Below are positions 37,147-46,489 of a DNA stretch of 64,000 bases, in pieces. The translations under genes and the position numbers were made by a program. Source of the DNA: Bradyrhizobium sp. SZCCT0231. Its GTDB lineage: Bacteria > Pseudomonadota > Alphaproteobacteria > Rhizobiales > Xanthobacteraceae. The stretch spans positions 248,001 through 312,000 of the forward strand of contig NZ_JAFCKP010000003.1 of NCBI RefSeq assembly GCF_018130245.1, given 5' to 3'. Numbering within the stretch: position 1 is the first letter of the stretch; the number at the start of each line of letters is the position of its first letter. The notes below the pieces were generated by a model, which saw nothing but the letters and a program-made list of their open reading frames with translations, was not told the origin of the DNA and made no database searches.

Positions 37147-38058
37147 ATGACGATGCAGATCGCAGACACCATGTCGCTCTCGGCCTCCGACTCAAAGGCC
37201 CGCGCGCAGGCGGCGGCAGCCCGTGACAACCTCCGCACCGAGCCGCGTGCTGTGCGCATCGCCATCATCACGCTGGCGGTGCTGTTTCTCACCGTCTTCG
37301 TCGTGCTGCCGCTCGTCGTCGTGTTCGCGCAGGCGTTTTCGCGCGGCATCCTCGCCTATTTCACCGCGCTCGCCGAGCCCGAGGCGATGGCGGCGATCAA
37401 GCTGACGTTGATCGTTGCCGCGATCTCGGTCGGTCTCAATCTGGTGTTCGGCCTCGTCGCCGCCTGGGCGATTGCAAAATTCGATTTCCCGGGCAAGACC
37501 TTCCTGATCACGCTGATCGACCTGCCGTTCTCGGTCAGCCCGGTGATCTCGGGCCTCGTCTTCGTGCTGCTGTTTGGCGCGCAGGGCTATTTCGGCAGCT
37601 GGCTGCGCGACCACGACATCCAGATCCTGTTCGCGGTGCCCGGCATCGTGCTCGCCACCACCTTCGTGACCTTCCCGTTCGTGGCGCGCGCGCTGATCCC
37701 GCTGATGCAGGAGCAGGGCACGCAGGAGGAGGAGGCCGCGACCTCGCTCGGCGCCTCCGGCCTGCAGACCTTCTTCCGCGTGACCCTGCCCAACATCAAA
37801 TGGGGCGTGCTTTACGGCGTCCTGCTCTGCAACGCCCGCGCGATGGGCGAGTTCGGCGCGGTCTCCGTCGTCTCCGGCCACATCCGCGGCGAGACCAATA
37901 CGATGCCGCTGCTGGTCGAGATTCTCTACAACGAGTACCAGTTCGTCGCCGCCTTCGCGATCGCCTCGCTGCTGGCGATGCTGGCGCTGATCACGCTGAT
38001 CGCGAAGACCGTTCTCGAACGCCATCTGGATGAAGGACAAGACGCCAGTGACCATTGA
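37147..38058 (+). CDS. cysW: sulfate ABC transporter permease CysW
   Basis: The 303-residue permease contains six membrane segments after a 40-residue cytoplasmic N-terminus, the family block '[20 protein letters not shown]', the ATPase-docking loop '[20 protein letters not shown]' and '[20 protein letters not shown]'. It overlaps the next gene, cysA, by 29 bases (or 11 if cysA uses a downstream GTG), so the two are translationally coupled. Confidence 0.95.
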   Translation: MTMQIADTMSLSASDSKARAQAAAARDNLRTEPRAVRIAIITLAVLFLTVFVVLPLVVVFAQAFSRGILAYFTALAEPEAMAAIKLTLIVAAISVGLNLVFGLVAAWAIAKFDFPGKTFLITLIDLPFSVSPVISGLVFVLLFGAQGYFGSWLRDHDIQILFAVPGIVLATTFVTFPFVARALIPLMQEQGTQEEEAATSLGASGLQTFFRVTLPNIKWGVLYGVLLCNARAMGEFGAVSVVSGHIRGETNTMPLLVEILYNEYQFVAAFAIASLLAMLALITLIAKTVLERHLDEGQDASDH

Positions 38059-39082
38059 AGTCAGGAATCTCGTCAAGACCTTCGGCAGCTTCAAGGCCCT
38101 CGACGGCGTCGATCTCAAGGTCGACGGCGGCGAGCTGGTGGCGCTGCTCGGTCCGTCCGGCTCCGGCAAGACCACGCTGCTGCGGATCGTCGCCGGGCTC
38201 GACTGGCCCGATTCCGGCGAGGTCTTCATCAGTGGCGAGGACGCGCTGGCACAAGGTGCGCGCGAGCGGCATGTCGGTTTCGTGTTCCAGCACTATGCGC
38301 TGTTCCGACACATGACCGTGTTCGAGAACGTCGCGTTCGGCCTGCGCGTGCAGCCGCGCGCGGTCCGCAAGGACGAGGCCGGGATCCGGGCCCGCGTCAA
38401 GGAGCTGCTCGATCTCGTGCAGCTCGACTGGCTTTCCGACCGCTATCCGAGCCAGCTCTCCGGCGGCCAGCGCCAGCGCATTGCGCTGGCCCGCGCGCTC
38501 GCGATTGAGCCGCGCATCCTGCTGCTCGACGAGCCGTTTGGTGCGCTCGATGCCAAGGTGCGGAAAGAGCTGCGCAGATGGCTGCGCTCGCTGCATCACG
38601 AGATCAACGTCACCTCGATCTTCGTCACCCACGACCAGGAGGAGGCGCTGGAAGTCGCCAACCGCGTCGTGGTGATGGACAAGGGCCGGATCGAGCAGAT
38701 CGGCTCCCCCGACGACGTCTATGAGACTCCGGCGACGGCCTTCGTTCACGGCTTCATCGGCGAATCCATCGAGCTGCCGGTCCATGTCGATGGCGGCGTG
38801 ATCAGGCTCGGCGACCGGCCGCTTCAGCTCGCCGCAGACGGGCTTGCGCCTGGCGCGTCAAAGCTGTTCGTACGGCGACATGACATGCTGGTCGGCCCGC
38901 CCGGCACCGGCGCCTTCGAGGGCGCGGTCCAGCACGTCCGTAATTTCGGCCCCGTGCAGCGGGCCGAGGTCGCGCTGTCAGGCGGCGAAACCATCGAGAT
39001 CGACGCCCCCCGCGACCGGGAACTGCGGGCCGGCGACACCATCGGCCTCAATCCCCGGCGATACCGGATATTTGCGGGCTAG
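38030..39082 (+). CDS. cysA: sulfate ABC transporter ATP-binding protein
   Basis: The 350-residue ATPase has Walker A '[17 protein letters not shown]' near residue 40, signature '[20 protein letters not shown]', Walker B '[12 protein letters not shown]' and switch '[20 protein letters not shown]'. Its C-terminal 110 residues are a TOBE-like regulatory domain. The start may be ATG 38030 or GTG 38048; both lie in the end of cysW. It is last in the sulfate uptake block, and a palindromic element follows its stop. Confidence 0.95.
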   Translation: MKDKTPVTIEVRNLVKTFGSFKALDGVDLKVDGGELVALLGPSGSGKTTLLRIVAGLDWPDSGEVFISGEDALAQGARERHVGFVFQHYALFRHMTVFENVAFGLRVQPRAVRKDEAGIRARVKELLDLVQLDWLSDRYPSQLSGGQRQRIALARALAIEPRILLLDEPFGALDAKVRKELRRWLRSLHHEINVTSIFVTHDQEEALEVANRVVVMDKGRIEQIGSPDDVYETPATAFVHGFIGESIELPVHVDGGVIRLGDRPLQLAADGLAPGASKLFVRRHDMLVGPPGTGAFEGAVQHVRNFGPVQRAEVALSGGETIEIDAPRDRELRAGDTIGLNPRRYRIFAG

Positions 39083-39090
39083 AAATCCCC

Positions 39091-39151
39091 GTCATTCTCT
39101 GGTGCGCAATTGCGCACCATAGCTCGATGCTTTGCATCGCCCTGGAATGAC
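39091..39151. repeat. palindromic element after cysA, with two nested hairpins
   Basis: GTCATTC and GAATGAC bound the element. Inside is an 18-base perfect palindrome GGTGCGCAATTGCGCACC (39101-39118) and the hairpin CGATGC-TTT-GCATCG (39125-39139). It may serve as the transcription stop for the sulfate operon. Confidence 0.8.
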
Positions 39152-39230
39152 AGGCACGATTTTCCTCAAAATTCACCTTTCAGCCACGGTTGGTATGCAA
39201 CAACGGCCCCTCATTTGGGGGCCTCTAAAC

Positions 39231-39734
39231 ATGCGTGCTGCGGCCGCAATTCTCGTCACTTTGCTGCTGGCCGGTTGTGCCGGCAACGAAGCACCGGTCC
39301 AGCAGCCGTCGATGTATACCGACATGGCGGTGCCGGGCTCCAAGCTCGATGCGCAGGCCGCCGCGGTGATGATCTCGCAATACCGCCAGAACAACATGCT
39401 CGGCACCGTCGTGATCGATCCTGATCTGATGCGGCTCGCCGAATCCCAGTCCCAGGCCATGGCTGCGGCCAACAAGATGGACCACGACGTCCGCGCGCCG
39501 CTGGCCAAGCGCCTTGCCACCGGCGGCTATCCGGCCACGGTTGCCGTCGAGAACGTCTCGGCCGGCTATCATACGCTGGCGGAAGCGTTTTCCGGCTGGC
39601 GCGACTCGCCTCCTCACCGCGCCAACATGCTCAAGGGCGGTGTCACAAAATTGGGCATCGCGGCGAGCTATGCTCCCGGCACCAAATACAAGGTGTTCTG
39701 GACCATGATCCTGGCCTCGACGGATCCCCGATAA
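39231..39734 (+). CDS. CAP-domain (SCP-like) lipoprotein
   Basis: The 167-residue product has a lipoprotein signal, 'AAAILVTLLLAGCAG', with the acylated Cys at residue 16. The CAP domain follows: 'VVIDPDLMRLAESQSQAMAA', the metal-site His in 'NKMDHDVRAP', 'VAVENVSAGYHTLAEAFSGW' and 'SPPHRANMLKGGVTKLGIAA'. Bacterial CAP proteins are secreted and of uncertain activity. Starts upstream at 39195 or 39132 would spoil the lipoprotein signal. It stands alone behind the sulfate cluster. Confidence 0.88.
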   Translation: MRAAAAILVTLLLAGCAGNEAPVQQPSMYTDMAVPGSKLDAQAAAVMISQYRQNNMLGTVVIDPDLMRLAESQSQAMAAANKMDHDVRAPLAKRLATGGYPATVAVENVSAGYHTLAEAFSGWRDSPPHRANMLKGGVTKLGIAASYAPGTKYKVFWTMILASTDPR

Positions 39735-39811
39735 GCCAGACTTGATCCGGGATGCATTGACGCCGCGGCGGAGTGTCGCCACGGTGGCTCGCCTTTTGCT
39801 ATTGTTTCCTC

Positions 39812-40987
39812 ATGACCGATCATAGCCCTGAAGCCGCCAGCGTCCCCGCGAATGCGCAACGCGTCCTGGTCCTCCAGGGCGGCGGCGCGCTCGGCTCGTA
39901 CCAGGCCGGCGCCTTTCAGGCGCTGTGCGGCTACGGTTTCGAGCCGGAATGGGTCGCCGGCATCTCGATCGGCGCGGTCAACGCCGCCATCATCGCCGGC
40001 AACGAGGGGCACATCCGCGTCGAGCGGCTCAAGGAATTCTGGGAAATGGTGTCGGCCCCGGTGCCGTGGAAGCCGGTCGGCAAGAGCGACCACAGCCGCG
40101 AGCTGTTCAATTCGACCAGTGCTGCGCTGATTGCGACGTTCGGCGTGCCCGGCTTCTTCACGCCGCGCATTCCGCCGGCGCCGCTCTGGCCGCCGGGGCA
40201 TCCCGAAGCGGAAAGCTATTACGACACCTCGCCGCTCAAGAAGACGCTGGAGCGTCTGGTCGATTTCGACCGCATCAACGATCTGAAGACACGCCTGTCG
40301 GTCGGCGCGGTCGGCGTCACCTCGGGCAACTTCAAATATTTCGACAATTACGAGTTCAAGAAGCTCGGCAAGAAGATCGGTCCCGAGCACATCATGGCCT
40401 CCGGCGCACTGCCGCCGGGCTTTCCGTCCGTCGTGATCGACGGCGAGCATTATTGGGACGGCGGCATCGCCTCCAACACCCCGCTCGACTACGTGCTCGA
40501 CGCCGAGCTCGCGCGCGACATGCTGATCTTCCAGGTCGATCTGTTTTCCGCCCGCGGCGATCTGCCGAATTCGCTGCTCGAGGCCGCCGAGCGCGAGAAG
40601 GACATCCGCTATTCCAGCCGCACGCGCATGAATACGGACAAGAACAAGCAGATCCACAATGCCCGTCGGGCGGTGCGCGACCTGATTTCCAAATTGCCCG
40701 ATTATCTCAAGAACGACCCTTCCGTCGAATTCCTTGCCAAGGCATCTCGTGAGAGCACCGTCACGGTGGTGCATTTGATCTATCGCAGCAAGAACTACGA
40801 ATCCTCGTCCAAGGACTACGATTTCTCGCATGTCGCCATGGTCGAGCATTGGGAAGCCGGCGTGCGCGACGTGCATCTGTCGATGCGTCACAAGGATTGG
40901 CTCGACCAGCCGCAGTCCGGCGAGACCATGGTGACCTACGATCTCACGGGGGACGTCACCGCGCCCCCGGCAAAAAGGAGCGAATAG
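39812..40987 (+). CDS. patatin-like phospholipase (with DUF3734 C-terminal region)
   Basis: The 391-residue esterase has the patatin catalytic set: oxyanion 'LQGGGALGSYQAGAF' near residue 22, nucleophile Ser in 'GISIGAVNAAII', and the Asp in 'HYWDGGIASNTPLDYV'. The C-terminal third, rich in 'SRTRMNTDKNKQIHNARRAV' and 'VVHLIYRSKNYESSSKDYDF', is the DUF3734 type. Substrate may be a phospholipid or polyhydroxybutyrate-related ester; the 3-hydroxybutyrate dehydrogenase gene begins just one base after its stop and supports the second idea. It lacks a signal peptide, so it is cytoplasmic or peripheral. Confidence 0.92.
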   Translation: MTDHSPEAASVPANAQRVLVLQGGGALGSYQAGAFQALCGYGFEPEWVAGISIGAVNAAIIAGNEGHIRVERLKEFWEMVSAPVPWKPVGKSDHSRELFNSTSAALIATFGVPGFFTPRIPPAPLWPPGHPEAESYYDTSPLKKTLERLVDFDRINDLKTRLSVGAVGVTSGNFKYFDNYEFKKLGKKIGPEHIMASGALPPGFPSVVIDGEHYWDGGIASNTPLDYVLDAELARDMLIFQVDLFSARGDLPNSLLEAAEREKDIRYSSRTRMNTDKNKQIHNARRAVRDLISKLPDYLKNDPSVEFLAKASRESTVTVVHLIYRSKNYESSSKDYDFSHVAMVEHWEAGVRDVHLSMRHKDWLDQPQSGETMVTYDLTGDVTAPPAKRSE

Positions 40988-40988
40988 C

Positions 40989-41777
40989 ATGGGTACTCTG
41001 TCAGGCAAGAACGCCGTCGTGACCGGTTCGACCAGCGGCATCGGGCTCGCCTACGCGCGCGCCTTCGCCGCGGCCGGAGCCAACGTCGTCATCAACGGCT
41101 TCGGCTCGCCCGAGGACATCGAGAAGGAACGCGCCAAGATCGAATCCGACTTCAAGGTCAAGGCGGTCTACTCGCCCGCCGACATGACCAAGCCGGCCGA
41201 GATCGCCGGCATGATCGCGCTCGGCGAGAAGACGTTCGGCTCGGTCGACATCCTCGTCAACAACGCCGGCATCCAGTTCGTGTCGCCGATCGAGGAATTC
41301 CCGCTCGAGAAGTGGGACCAGATCATCGCGATCAACCTGTCCTCGGCCTTCCATGCCATCCGTGCCGCCGTCCCCGGCATGAAGAAGAAAGGCTGGGGCC
41401 GCATCATCAACACCGCGTCCGCACATTCGCTGGTCGCCTCGCCCTTCAAGTCGGCCTACGTGTCGGCCAAGCACGGCATCGCCGGCCTCACCAAGACCGT
41501 GGCGCTCGAGGTCGCGACCCACAAGATCACCTGCAACTGCATCAGCCCCGGCTACGTCTGGACGCCGCTCGTCGAGAAGCAGATCCCCGACACCATGAAG
41601 GCGCGAGGCCTGACGCGCGAGCAGGTCATCAACGACGTGCTGCTCGACGCGCAGCCGACCAAGGAGTTCGTCACCTCCGAGCAGGTCGCCGCCCTCGCCC
41701 TGTTCCTGTGCAGCGATGATGCCGCCCAGATCACCGGCACCAATCTCTCGATCGATGGCGGTTGGACGGCGGAGTAG
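40989..41777 (+). CDS. bdhA: 3-hydroxybutyrate dehydrogenase (SDR family)
   Basis: The 262-residue NAD-dependent enzyme interconverts D-3-hydroxybutyrate and acetoacetate. Cofactor motif 'VVTGSTSGIGLAYARAFAAA', 'DILVNNAGIQFVSPIEEFP', catalytic 'INTASAHSLVASPFKSAYVS' with Tyr and 'AKHG' Lys, and the family-specific 'SPGYVWTPLVEKQIPDTMKA' and 'FVTSEQVAALALFL'. It is probably co-transcribed with the patatin gene and belongs to polyhydroxybutyrate degradation. Confidence 0.93.
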   Translation: MGTLSGKNAVVTGSTSGIGLAYARAFAAAGANVVINGFGSPEDIEKERAKIESDFKVKAVYSPADMTKPAEIAGMIALGEKTFGSVDILVNNAGIQFVSPIEEFPLEKWDQIIAINLSSAFHAIRAAVPGMKKKGWGRIINTASAHSLVASPFKSAYVSAKHGIAGLTKTVALEVATHKITCNCISPGYVWTPLVEKQIPDTMKARGLTREQVINDVLLDAQPTKEFVTSEQVAALALFLCSDDAAQITGTNLSIDGGWTAE

Positions 41778-41787
41778 GATCTCGATG

Positions 41788-41893
41788 CGTAGGGTGGGCA
41801 AAGGCGCGTCAGCGCCGTGCCCACCATTCGTTTCACGGATGTGGATGCGTGGTGGGCACGGCGCGCGAAGAGCGCGCCTTTGCCCACCCTACG
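41788..41893. repeat. long palindromic element, GTAGGGTGGGCAAAG type
   Basis: CGTAGGGTGGGCAAAGGCGC (41788-41807) is mirrored by GCGCCTTTGCCCACCCTACG (41874-41893), at least 20 perfect pairs, with a second inner pair GTGCCCACC / GGTGGGCAC. It lies between convergent bdhA and the TauE/SafE gene and may end both transcripts. Confidence 0.88.
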
Positions 41894-41922
41894 AGAGCGA
41901 GAACGAGGTAACCGTTGCCGGC

Positions 41923-42747
41923 TCAATGCGCCCAGGCCAGCGCCGTCACGAACGCCGATGACAGGTTCAATTCCGCAAACATGATCTTGCCGGCGACCAT
42001 GAACAGCACGCTCGCAAGCGTCAGGCGCAGCACGGTCTCGGGCACGCGCGTTGCGCTATAGCTGCCGACGATGATGCCGGGCAGGGAGCCCAGCAGCAGC
42101 ACACCCATCAGCGCCCAGTCGACGTCACCGAGCGCCCAGTGTCCGATCCCGGCAACCAGCGTCAGCGGCACGGCATGGGCGATGTCCGAGCCGACGATGG
42201 TCGCCATCGGCAGGCGTGGATAGAGCAGCAGCAAGACGGTGACGCCGACCGCGCCGGCGCCGACGGAGGAGATCGAGACCAGCACGCCGAGCACGATGCC
42301 GGTGATCACGGTTGCAGTCGCAGTGGTGCGCTCGTCGACCTGCTCGAGGCGCTTTCGATAGCGCTCCATGATCGCCTTGCGGAAGATCAGCGACGTCGCG
42401 GTCAGCAGCAGCGCGAAGCACAGCACGAGATTGACGAGGCTGCGCTCGGCATCGCTTCTGAGGTCGAGCTTCCACAACACGAGCAGCGTCAGCGCGCTTG
42501 CCGGAATGCTGCCGCAGGCGAGCCTCAGCACCGCCGGCCAGTGCACGCTGCGCGACCAGCCATGCACGACGCTGCCGCCGGTCTTGGTGGCGGCGGCATA
42601 GAGCAGGTCGGTTCCGACCGCGGTGGAGGGATGGACGCCGAACAACAGGATCAGCAGCGGTGTCATCAACGAGCCGCCGCCTACGCCGGTCATGCCGACA
42701 AGCAGGCCGACGCCGAATCCGGAGGCGACGTAGAGTGGATCGATCAT
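41923..42747 (-). CDS. sulfite exporter TauE/SafE family membrane protein
   Basis: The 274-residue permease has about eight hydrophobic segments and the family repeats 'GFGVGLLVGMTGVGGGSLMT' near residue 9 and 'GVLVSISSVGAGAVGVTVLL' in the second half. 'LFGVHPSTAVGTDLLYAAAT' is also diagnostic. Members export sulfite, sulfoacetate or related sulfur anions; substrate here is unknown. It starts at the ATG giving MIDPLYVASG. It is not next to a sulfonate catabolic gene, though the sulfate cluster is 3 kb away. Confidence 0.92.
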   Translation of the reverse strand: MIDPLYVASGFGVGLLVGMTGVGGGSLMTPLLILLFGVHPSTAVGTDLLYAAATKTGGSVVHGWSRSVHWPAVLRLACGSIPASALTLLVLWKLDLRSDAERSLVNLVLCFALLLTATSLIFRKAIMERYRKRLEQVDERTTATATVITGIVLGVLVSISSVGAGAVGVTVLLLLYPRLPMATIVGSDIAHAVPLTLVAGIGHWALGDVDWALMGVLLLGSLPGIIVGSYSATRVPETVLRLTLASVLFMVAGKIMFAELNLSSAFVTALAWAH

Positions 42748-42935
42748 GGTCTGGGGAATGTTAGGTTTAACTCGTCGGTTGGGCAATACGACGTAGAATA
42801 AACTTTCCCCGGCCTGCAACCGCCTGGATCAAATAAGAAAAATCATGCTGCAGGTGGGAGCTGCATAGCCATTTTGCTCTGTTCACCGGCGGCTTGCGAA
42901 ATCACCGTTCCCCATCGGGCAGCCAGCCGAATGGT

Positions 42936-44294
42936 CTATTTGCCAAATGCCAGTACGTGCAGGCCCAGCCGCTGCCGCACGATCCAGAACAGCAGCACCG
43001 TCTCGAAGGTCAGCGAGATCGAGGTCGCGGCCGCGGCGCCGTGGCCGCCGTAGTGCGGTACCAGCGCAATGCAGAGCACGACGTTCATCACGAAGGCCAG
43101 CGCATAGGCCAGCGCGCAGATCTTTTGCTGGCCGAGCATGTTGAGCAGGCGCTCGACCGGGCCGATCGCGGCGCGCACCACGAGGCCGATCGCGGCCACG
43201 AACATGATGTCGTAGCCGATCACGAATTGCGGCCCGAACAGCCACAGCAGCGGCTTGCCGAGCGCGAGCAGCACGATGGTCGCGGCCAGCGACGGCCAGA
43301 ACGTCCAGTTGATGGCGTGCGCCACATAGGCCGACAGGCGCGCCTTGTCGCCGAGCGCATTGTATTCCGCGAAGCGATGCGCCGTCGTGGCCGACATCGC
43401 GTAATGGATGAACGAGACCAGTGCCAGCGTCTTCACGACCGCGAAATAGACGCCGACCTCGTCGGACGGGCGGAACTGCTGCAGCACCAGCACGTCGGTG
43501 TAGGACAGGAGCAGGTAGAAGCTCTCGACCAGCAGGATCGGCAATGAGACGGCGAGCCAGCCCCTGACGTCATAGGCCTTCGGCCCCGGTGTGATGTGAT
43601 CGGCGAGCTTGCGGTTCAGCGCCACCATCTGACCGGTCATCGCGATCCACACTGCGCCCAGGCTCGCGACCATCGCGGCGACCGCGCCGAGATGATAGCC
43701 GAGCAGGAAGGCCGCGGCCGTGATGCCGATGATCAGCGCCTGGCGGATGATGAATTGCGGCATCAGGCCGAGCTGCATCCAGTCGTGCGAGCGCGCGATG
43801 CCGTCCTGGGTGTTGGCGACCACGAAAGCCGGCAGTGTCATGCAGCCGATATAGAGCGGCAGCACCTCGGCCGGATCGATCCAGGGCGACAGCAGTTTGA
43901 CGATGCCGGCAAGGCCGAGCGACACCAGGGTGGAGACGGCAAAGGTCAGCCAGCGGCTGCCGGAGAGGAAGCCGCGCAGCAGCGCGTGCTCGCCGCTGGT
44001 GCGGTACTCCGGAATGATTTTTTGTGCGGAGGCCGAGATGCCGAAATCCATCATGCTGCCGAGCAGCAGCACCCAGGTCCAGACATAGACATAGATGCCG
44101 TAGTCGGACGTGCCCATCCAGCGCGCCAGCAGCACCTGCGAGACATAGGCAAGGCCAGCGCTGATGACGCGGATGACGAAGATGGTGCCCGCCAGCCGCC
44201 GCGTCAGCGACGCCTCGCTCGATCCGCCCGCGAGCTTGGCGCGCAGCCGCGCGATCAGCCCGGCCGGTCCGGTCGTTGCGGGTTGTGCATCCAT
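42936..44294 (-). CDS. polysaccharide flippase-type membrane protein (Wzx/oligosaccharide exporter)
   Basis: About 452 residues with 12 or more membrane segments. The N-terminal 'LAGTIFVIRVISAGLAYVSQ' and 'VLLARWMGTSDYGIYVYVWT' blocks are typical of the polysaccharide_synt/MurJ-like MOP superfamily. Such proteins flip lipid-linked sugars or O-antigen repeat units across the inner membrane. An alternative ATG at 44330 adds 12 residues; neither has a clear ribosome site. No glycosyltransferase gene is nearby, so the cargo cannot be named. A palindromic repeat lies upstream. Confidence 0.88.
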   Translation of the reverse strand: MDAQPATTGPAGLIARLRAKLAGGSSEASLTRRLAGTIFVIRVISAGLAYVSQVLLARWMGTSDYGIYVYVWTWVLLLGSMMDFGISASAQKIIPEYRTSGEHALLRGFLSGSRWLTFAVSTLVSLGLAGIVKLLSPWIDPAEVLPLYIGCMTLPAFVVANTQDGIARSHDWMQLGLMPQFIIRQALIIGITAAAFLLGYHLGAVAAMVASLGAVWIAMTGQMVALNRKLADHITPGPKAYDVRGWLAVSLPILLVESFYLLLSYTDVLVLQQFRPSDEVGVYFAVVKTLALVSFIHYAMSATTAHRFAEYNALGDKARLSAYVAHAINWTFWPSLAATIVLLALGKPLLWLFGPQFVIGYDIMFVAAIGLVVRAAIGPVERLLNMLGQQKICALAYALAFVMNVVLCIALVPHYGGHGAAAATSISLTFETVLLFWIVRQRLGLHVLAFGK

Positions 44295-44406
44295 CACGGC
44301 CAATTCGAACAGTCCCCGGGCATCCCGCATGCTGCGGCAGGCCGGGACTTAGCAACCATTCGTTAAGATTCGGTTGGGTGAAGACGCTATCGCCCCAATC
44401 CCCGCT

Positions 44407-44560
44407 GTCGTCCCGGACAAGCGCGCCTCAAGCGCGCGCCGATCCGGGACCCATAACCCCAGGGAGAAGTTGGAGCGCGAGCCGGCAACCACGAGTCTTC
44501 GTTAAACCACGCCCTGTGGCTATGGGTCCCGGATCTGCGCTTACGCTTGTCCGGGACGAC
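44407..44560. repeat. inverted-repeat element family A, copy 1
   Basis: The 17-base ends GTCGTCCCGGACAAGCG and CGCTTGTCCGGGACGAC are perfect inverted repeats; next come the sub-motifs GATCCGGGACCCATAACC and GGTTATGG-like GGCTATGGGTCCCGGATC. Copies 2 and 3 (46286-46471 and 59882-60035) carry the same ends. It fills the gap between the flippase and DsbD-like genes. Confidence 0.93.
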
Positions 44561-44609
44561 GGTGAATGTGTGGTGCCAGCGGGTAGTTCAGTTGCCGTTC
44601 GGACGGCAC

Positions 44610-45449
44610 TCACTCCAAATTCGTATTGAACTCGTACGCCTTCTCCGGCCCGACCAGCGTGAACTTCAGCGCGGCTCCATCCGGTTTGGCGCCGGGCGGC
44701 AGGCCGTCGAGTTCGAAAGTAAACCGCATCACCCCGGGCGGGCTGGGCTGCACCGGCGCCGGAATCGGCAGCGCCCAATCGGGTGTCGGGCCTTCCACGA
44801 ACAGGTTGACGTTGCGGCTGTCCGGCGTCACCACGTCGACCACTACATTCTTGGGCCCGTCACGCTTGACGTCGCGGATGGTGAGCGGATTGGGGTCGCC
44901 GATATTGGCCGGCTTCGGCACGGTGTCGAGCGCGGCACGCAAGTTCGCATCCTCGGTCGAGGCGACGCTGTTGAAGCCGAGCTCGGCGCTGGCCTCGACC
45001 GGAATGCAGAGCTTCTCGCACACCGCGTAGTTGATCTCGGCGCGCAAGGTCACCGGCTTGTCGGCGGCCTTGGCGACGATGCGCAGGGGCAGCACGACCT
45101 GGTTGTGATAGCCGATCGAATGGCCGCCCGCGCCGTCGTCGAATTTCAGCGGCGCCGGCCACATGATCGTCACCGCCTCGACATTATCGGACTTCGAGAA
45201 GTCGAACCGGGGTGGAACGCCGGAATCGCCGGGCGTACGCCAGTAAGTCTTCCATCCCGGCTGGAGCTGGAACGCGATACCGCCGAGCAGGACCGCGCCG
45301 CTGCGCGATCCCGCGAGCAGCCGCACCGCGGAATGTCCGTCGCGCTGCCACGGCGAAGCGTCATCGGCACGGGCGGCGATGGCCAACGACGACGCAAGCA
45401 GGGTTGTTGCGACGCCAATCGCCGCACGCAGGGGAACTCTTGTCAGCAT
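44610..45449 (-). CDS. DsbD-alpha-like periplasmic protein (thiol-disulfide reductase N-terminal domain)
   Basis: The 279-residue product has a signal peptide ('GVATTLLASSLAIAARADD') and resembles only the periplasmic N-terminal domain of DsbD/ScsB: 'GGIAFQLQPGWKTYWRTPGD' near residue 57 and the redox Cys pair in 'NYAVCEKLCIPVEASAEL' near residue 142. No membrane electron-transfer domain and no thioredoxin domain are attached, so it must take electrons from another protein or have a different role. It is divergent from yqgE. Family match is clear, function is inferred. Confidence 0.85.
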   Translation of the reverse strand: MLTRVPLRAAIGVATTLLASSLAIAARADDASPWQRDGHSAVRLLAGSRSGAVLLGGIAFQLQPGWKTYWRTPGDSGVPPRFDFSKSDNVEAVTIMWPAPLKFDDGAGGHSIGYHNQVVLPLRIVAKAADKPVTLRAEINYAVCEKLCIPVEASAELGFNSVASTEDANLRAALDTVPKPANIGDPNPLTIRDVKRDGPKNVVVDVVTPDSRNVNLFVEGPTPDWALPIPAPVQPSPPGVMRFTFELDGLPPGAKPDGAALKFTLVGPEKAYEFNTNLE

Positions 45450-45591
45450 AGCACGTCTTTACAGGGTGGCCCCAGGCCAAACCATTGAATTGCTTGTGAT
45501 GGATGCACTTGAATCAAGTCGCCGCAAGCCTTGATTTGACAGCTGCCCGGCCCGACATCAGGATAGGAATTGAAACCGGAGTGCTTCACCG

Positions 45592-46236
45592 ATGGCTCCC
45601 ACAGGCAAGAGGACGGGCGAAGGCACCCGCGGCTCGGGCCCCGCGCTGCCTAATTCGGCCGGTTATCTCGACGGCCGGCTCCTGATCGCAATGCCCGTGA
45701 TGGGCGATTCCCGCTTCGAGCGCTCGGTAATCTATCTCTGCGCCCATTCCGCCGAGGGAGCGATGGGCATCATCGTGAACCACCCCGCCGGCAGCATCGA
45801 CTTCCCCGAGCTGTTGCAGCAACTCGGCATCATCAAGAAGGGCGAGCACATCAAGCTGCCGGAGAATGCCGAAAGCATGAAGGTGCTGCGCGGCGGACCG
45901 GTCGACACCGGCCGCGGCTTCGTGCTGCATTCCAGCGACTTCTACATCGAGAACGCGACGCTGCGGATCGACGAGGGCGTCTGCCTCACCGCGACCGTCG
46001 ACATCCTGCGCGCGATCGCCAACGGCTCCGGCCCCAAACACGCCATCCTCGCGCTCGGCTATGCCGGCTGGGCGCCGGGCCAGCTCGAGACGGAGATCCA
46101 GAGCAACGGCTGGCTGCATTGCGATGCGGATGCGGATCTGATTTTCGGCGACGACGTCGACGAGAAATACGGCCGCGCCCTGCGCAAGATCGGCATCGAC
46201 CCCGGCATGCTCTCGAACGAGGCCGGGCACGCGTAG
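45592..46236 (+). CDS. YqgE/AlgH family protein
   Basis: The 214-residue cytoplasmic protein has the UPF0301 signature '[20 protein letters not shown]' near residue 30, '[20 protein letters not shown]', '[20 protein letters not shown]' and '[20 protein letters not shown]'. It is full length (about 190 is usual, with an extra disordered N-terminus here). Function is unknown; in Pseudomonas a homologue was called AlgH. Gene stands alone, followed by a palindromic element. Confidence 0.92.
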   Translation: MAPTGKRTGEGTRGSGPALPNSAGYLDGRLLIAMPVMGDSRFERSVIYLCAHSAEGAMGIIVNHPAGSIDFPELLQQLGIIKKGEHIKLPENAESMKVLRGGPVDTGRGFVLHSSDFYIENATLRIDEGVCLTATVDILRAIANGSGPKHAILALGYAGWAPGQLETEIQSNGWLHCDADADLIFGDDVDEKYGRALRKIGIDPGMLSNEAGHA

Positions 46237-46285
46237 CTCGCTCCGCAGTCGTCCGGCCTTCCGCCGTCGTGGCGTACTCTCGGCT

Positions 46286-46471
46286 GTCGTCCCGGACAAG
46301 CGCGCCTCAAGCGCGCGCAGATCCGGGACCCATAACCCCAGGGATTAGTTTGAGGCAGGCCAGTCACCACGAGTCTTCGCCAAACCACGCCCTGTGGTTA
46401 TGGGTCCCGGATCGGCGCTTCGCTCTAGACAACGCTGCGCGTTGCCCAGCGCTACGCTTGTCCGGGACGAC
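46286..46471. repeat. inverted-repeat element family A, copy 2
   Basis: Same 17-base perfect ends as copy 1. This copy is longer (186 bases) because about 30 bases, CTCTAGACAACGCTGCGCGT onward, interrupt the right arm; the insert itself can fold (AACGCTGCGCGTTGCCCAGCGC region). Confidence 0.92.
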
Positions 46472-46489
46472 GGGGGAGGACTGCCGCGC

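Noticed and set aside
44407-46471. Repeats at 44.4 and 46.3 kb as a possible CRISPR array or IS ends
   Set aside because: Only two copies lie here, each is a self-complementary unit with no regular spacer, and there is no transposase gene between them.
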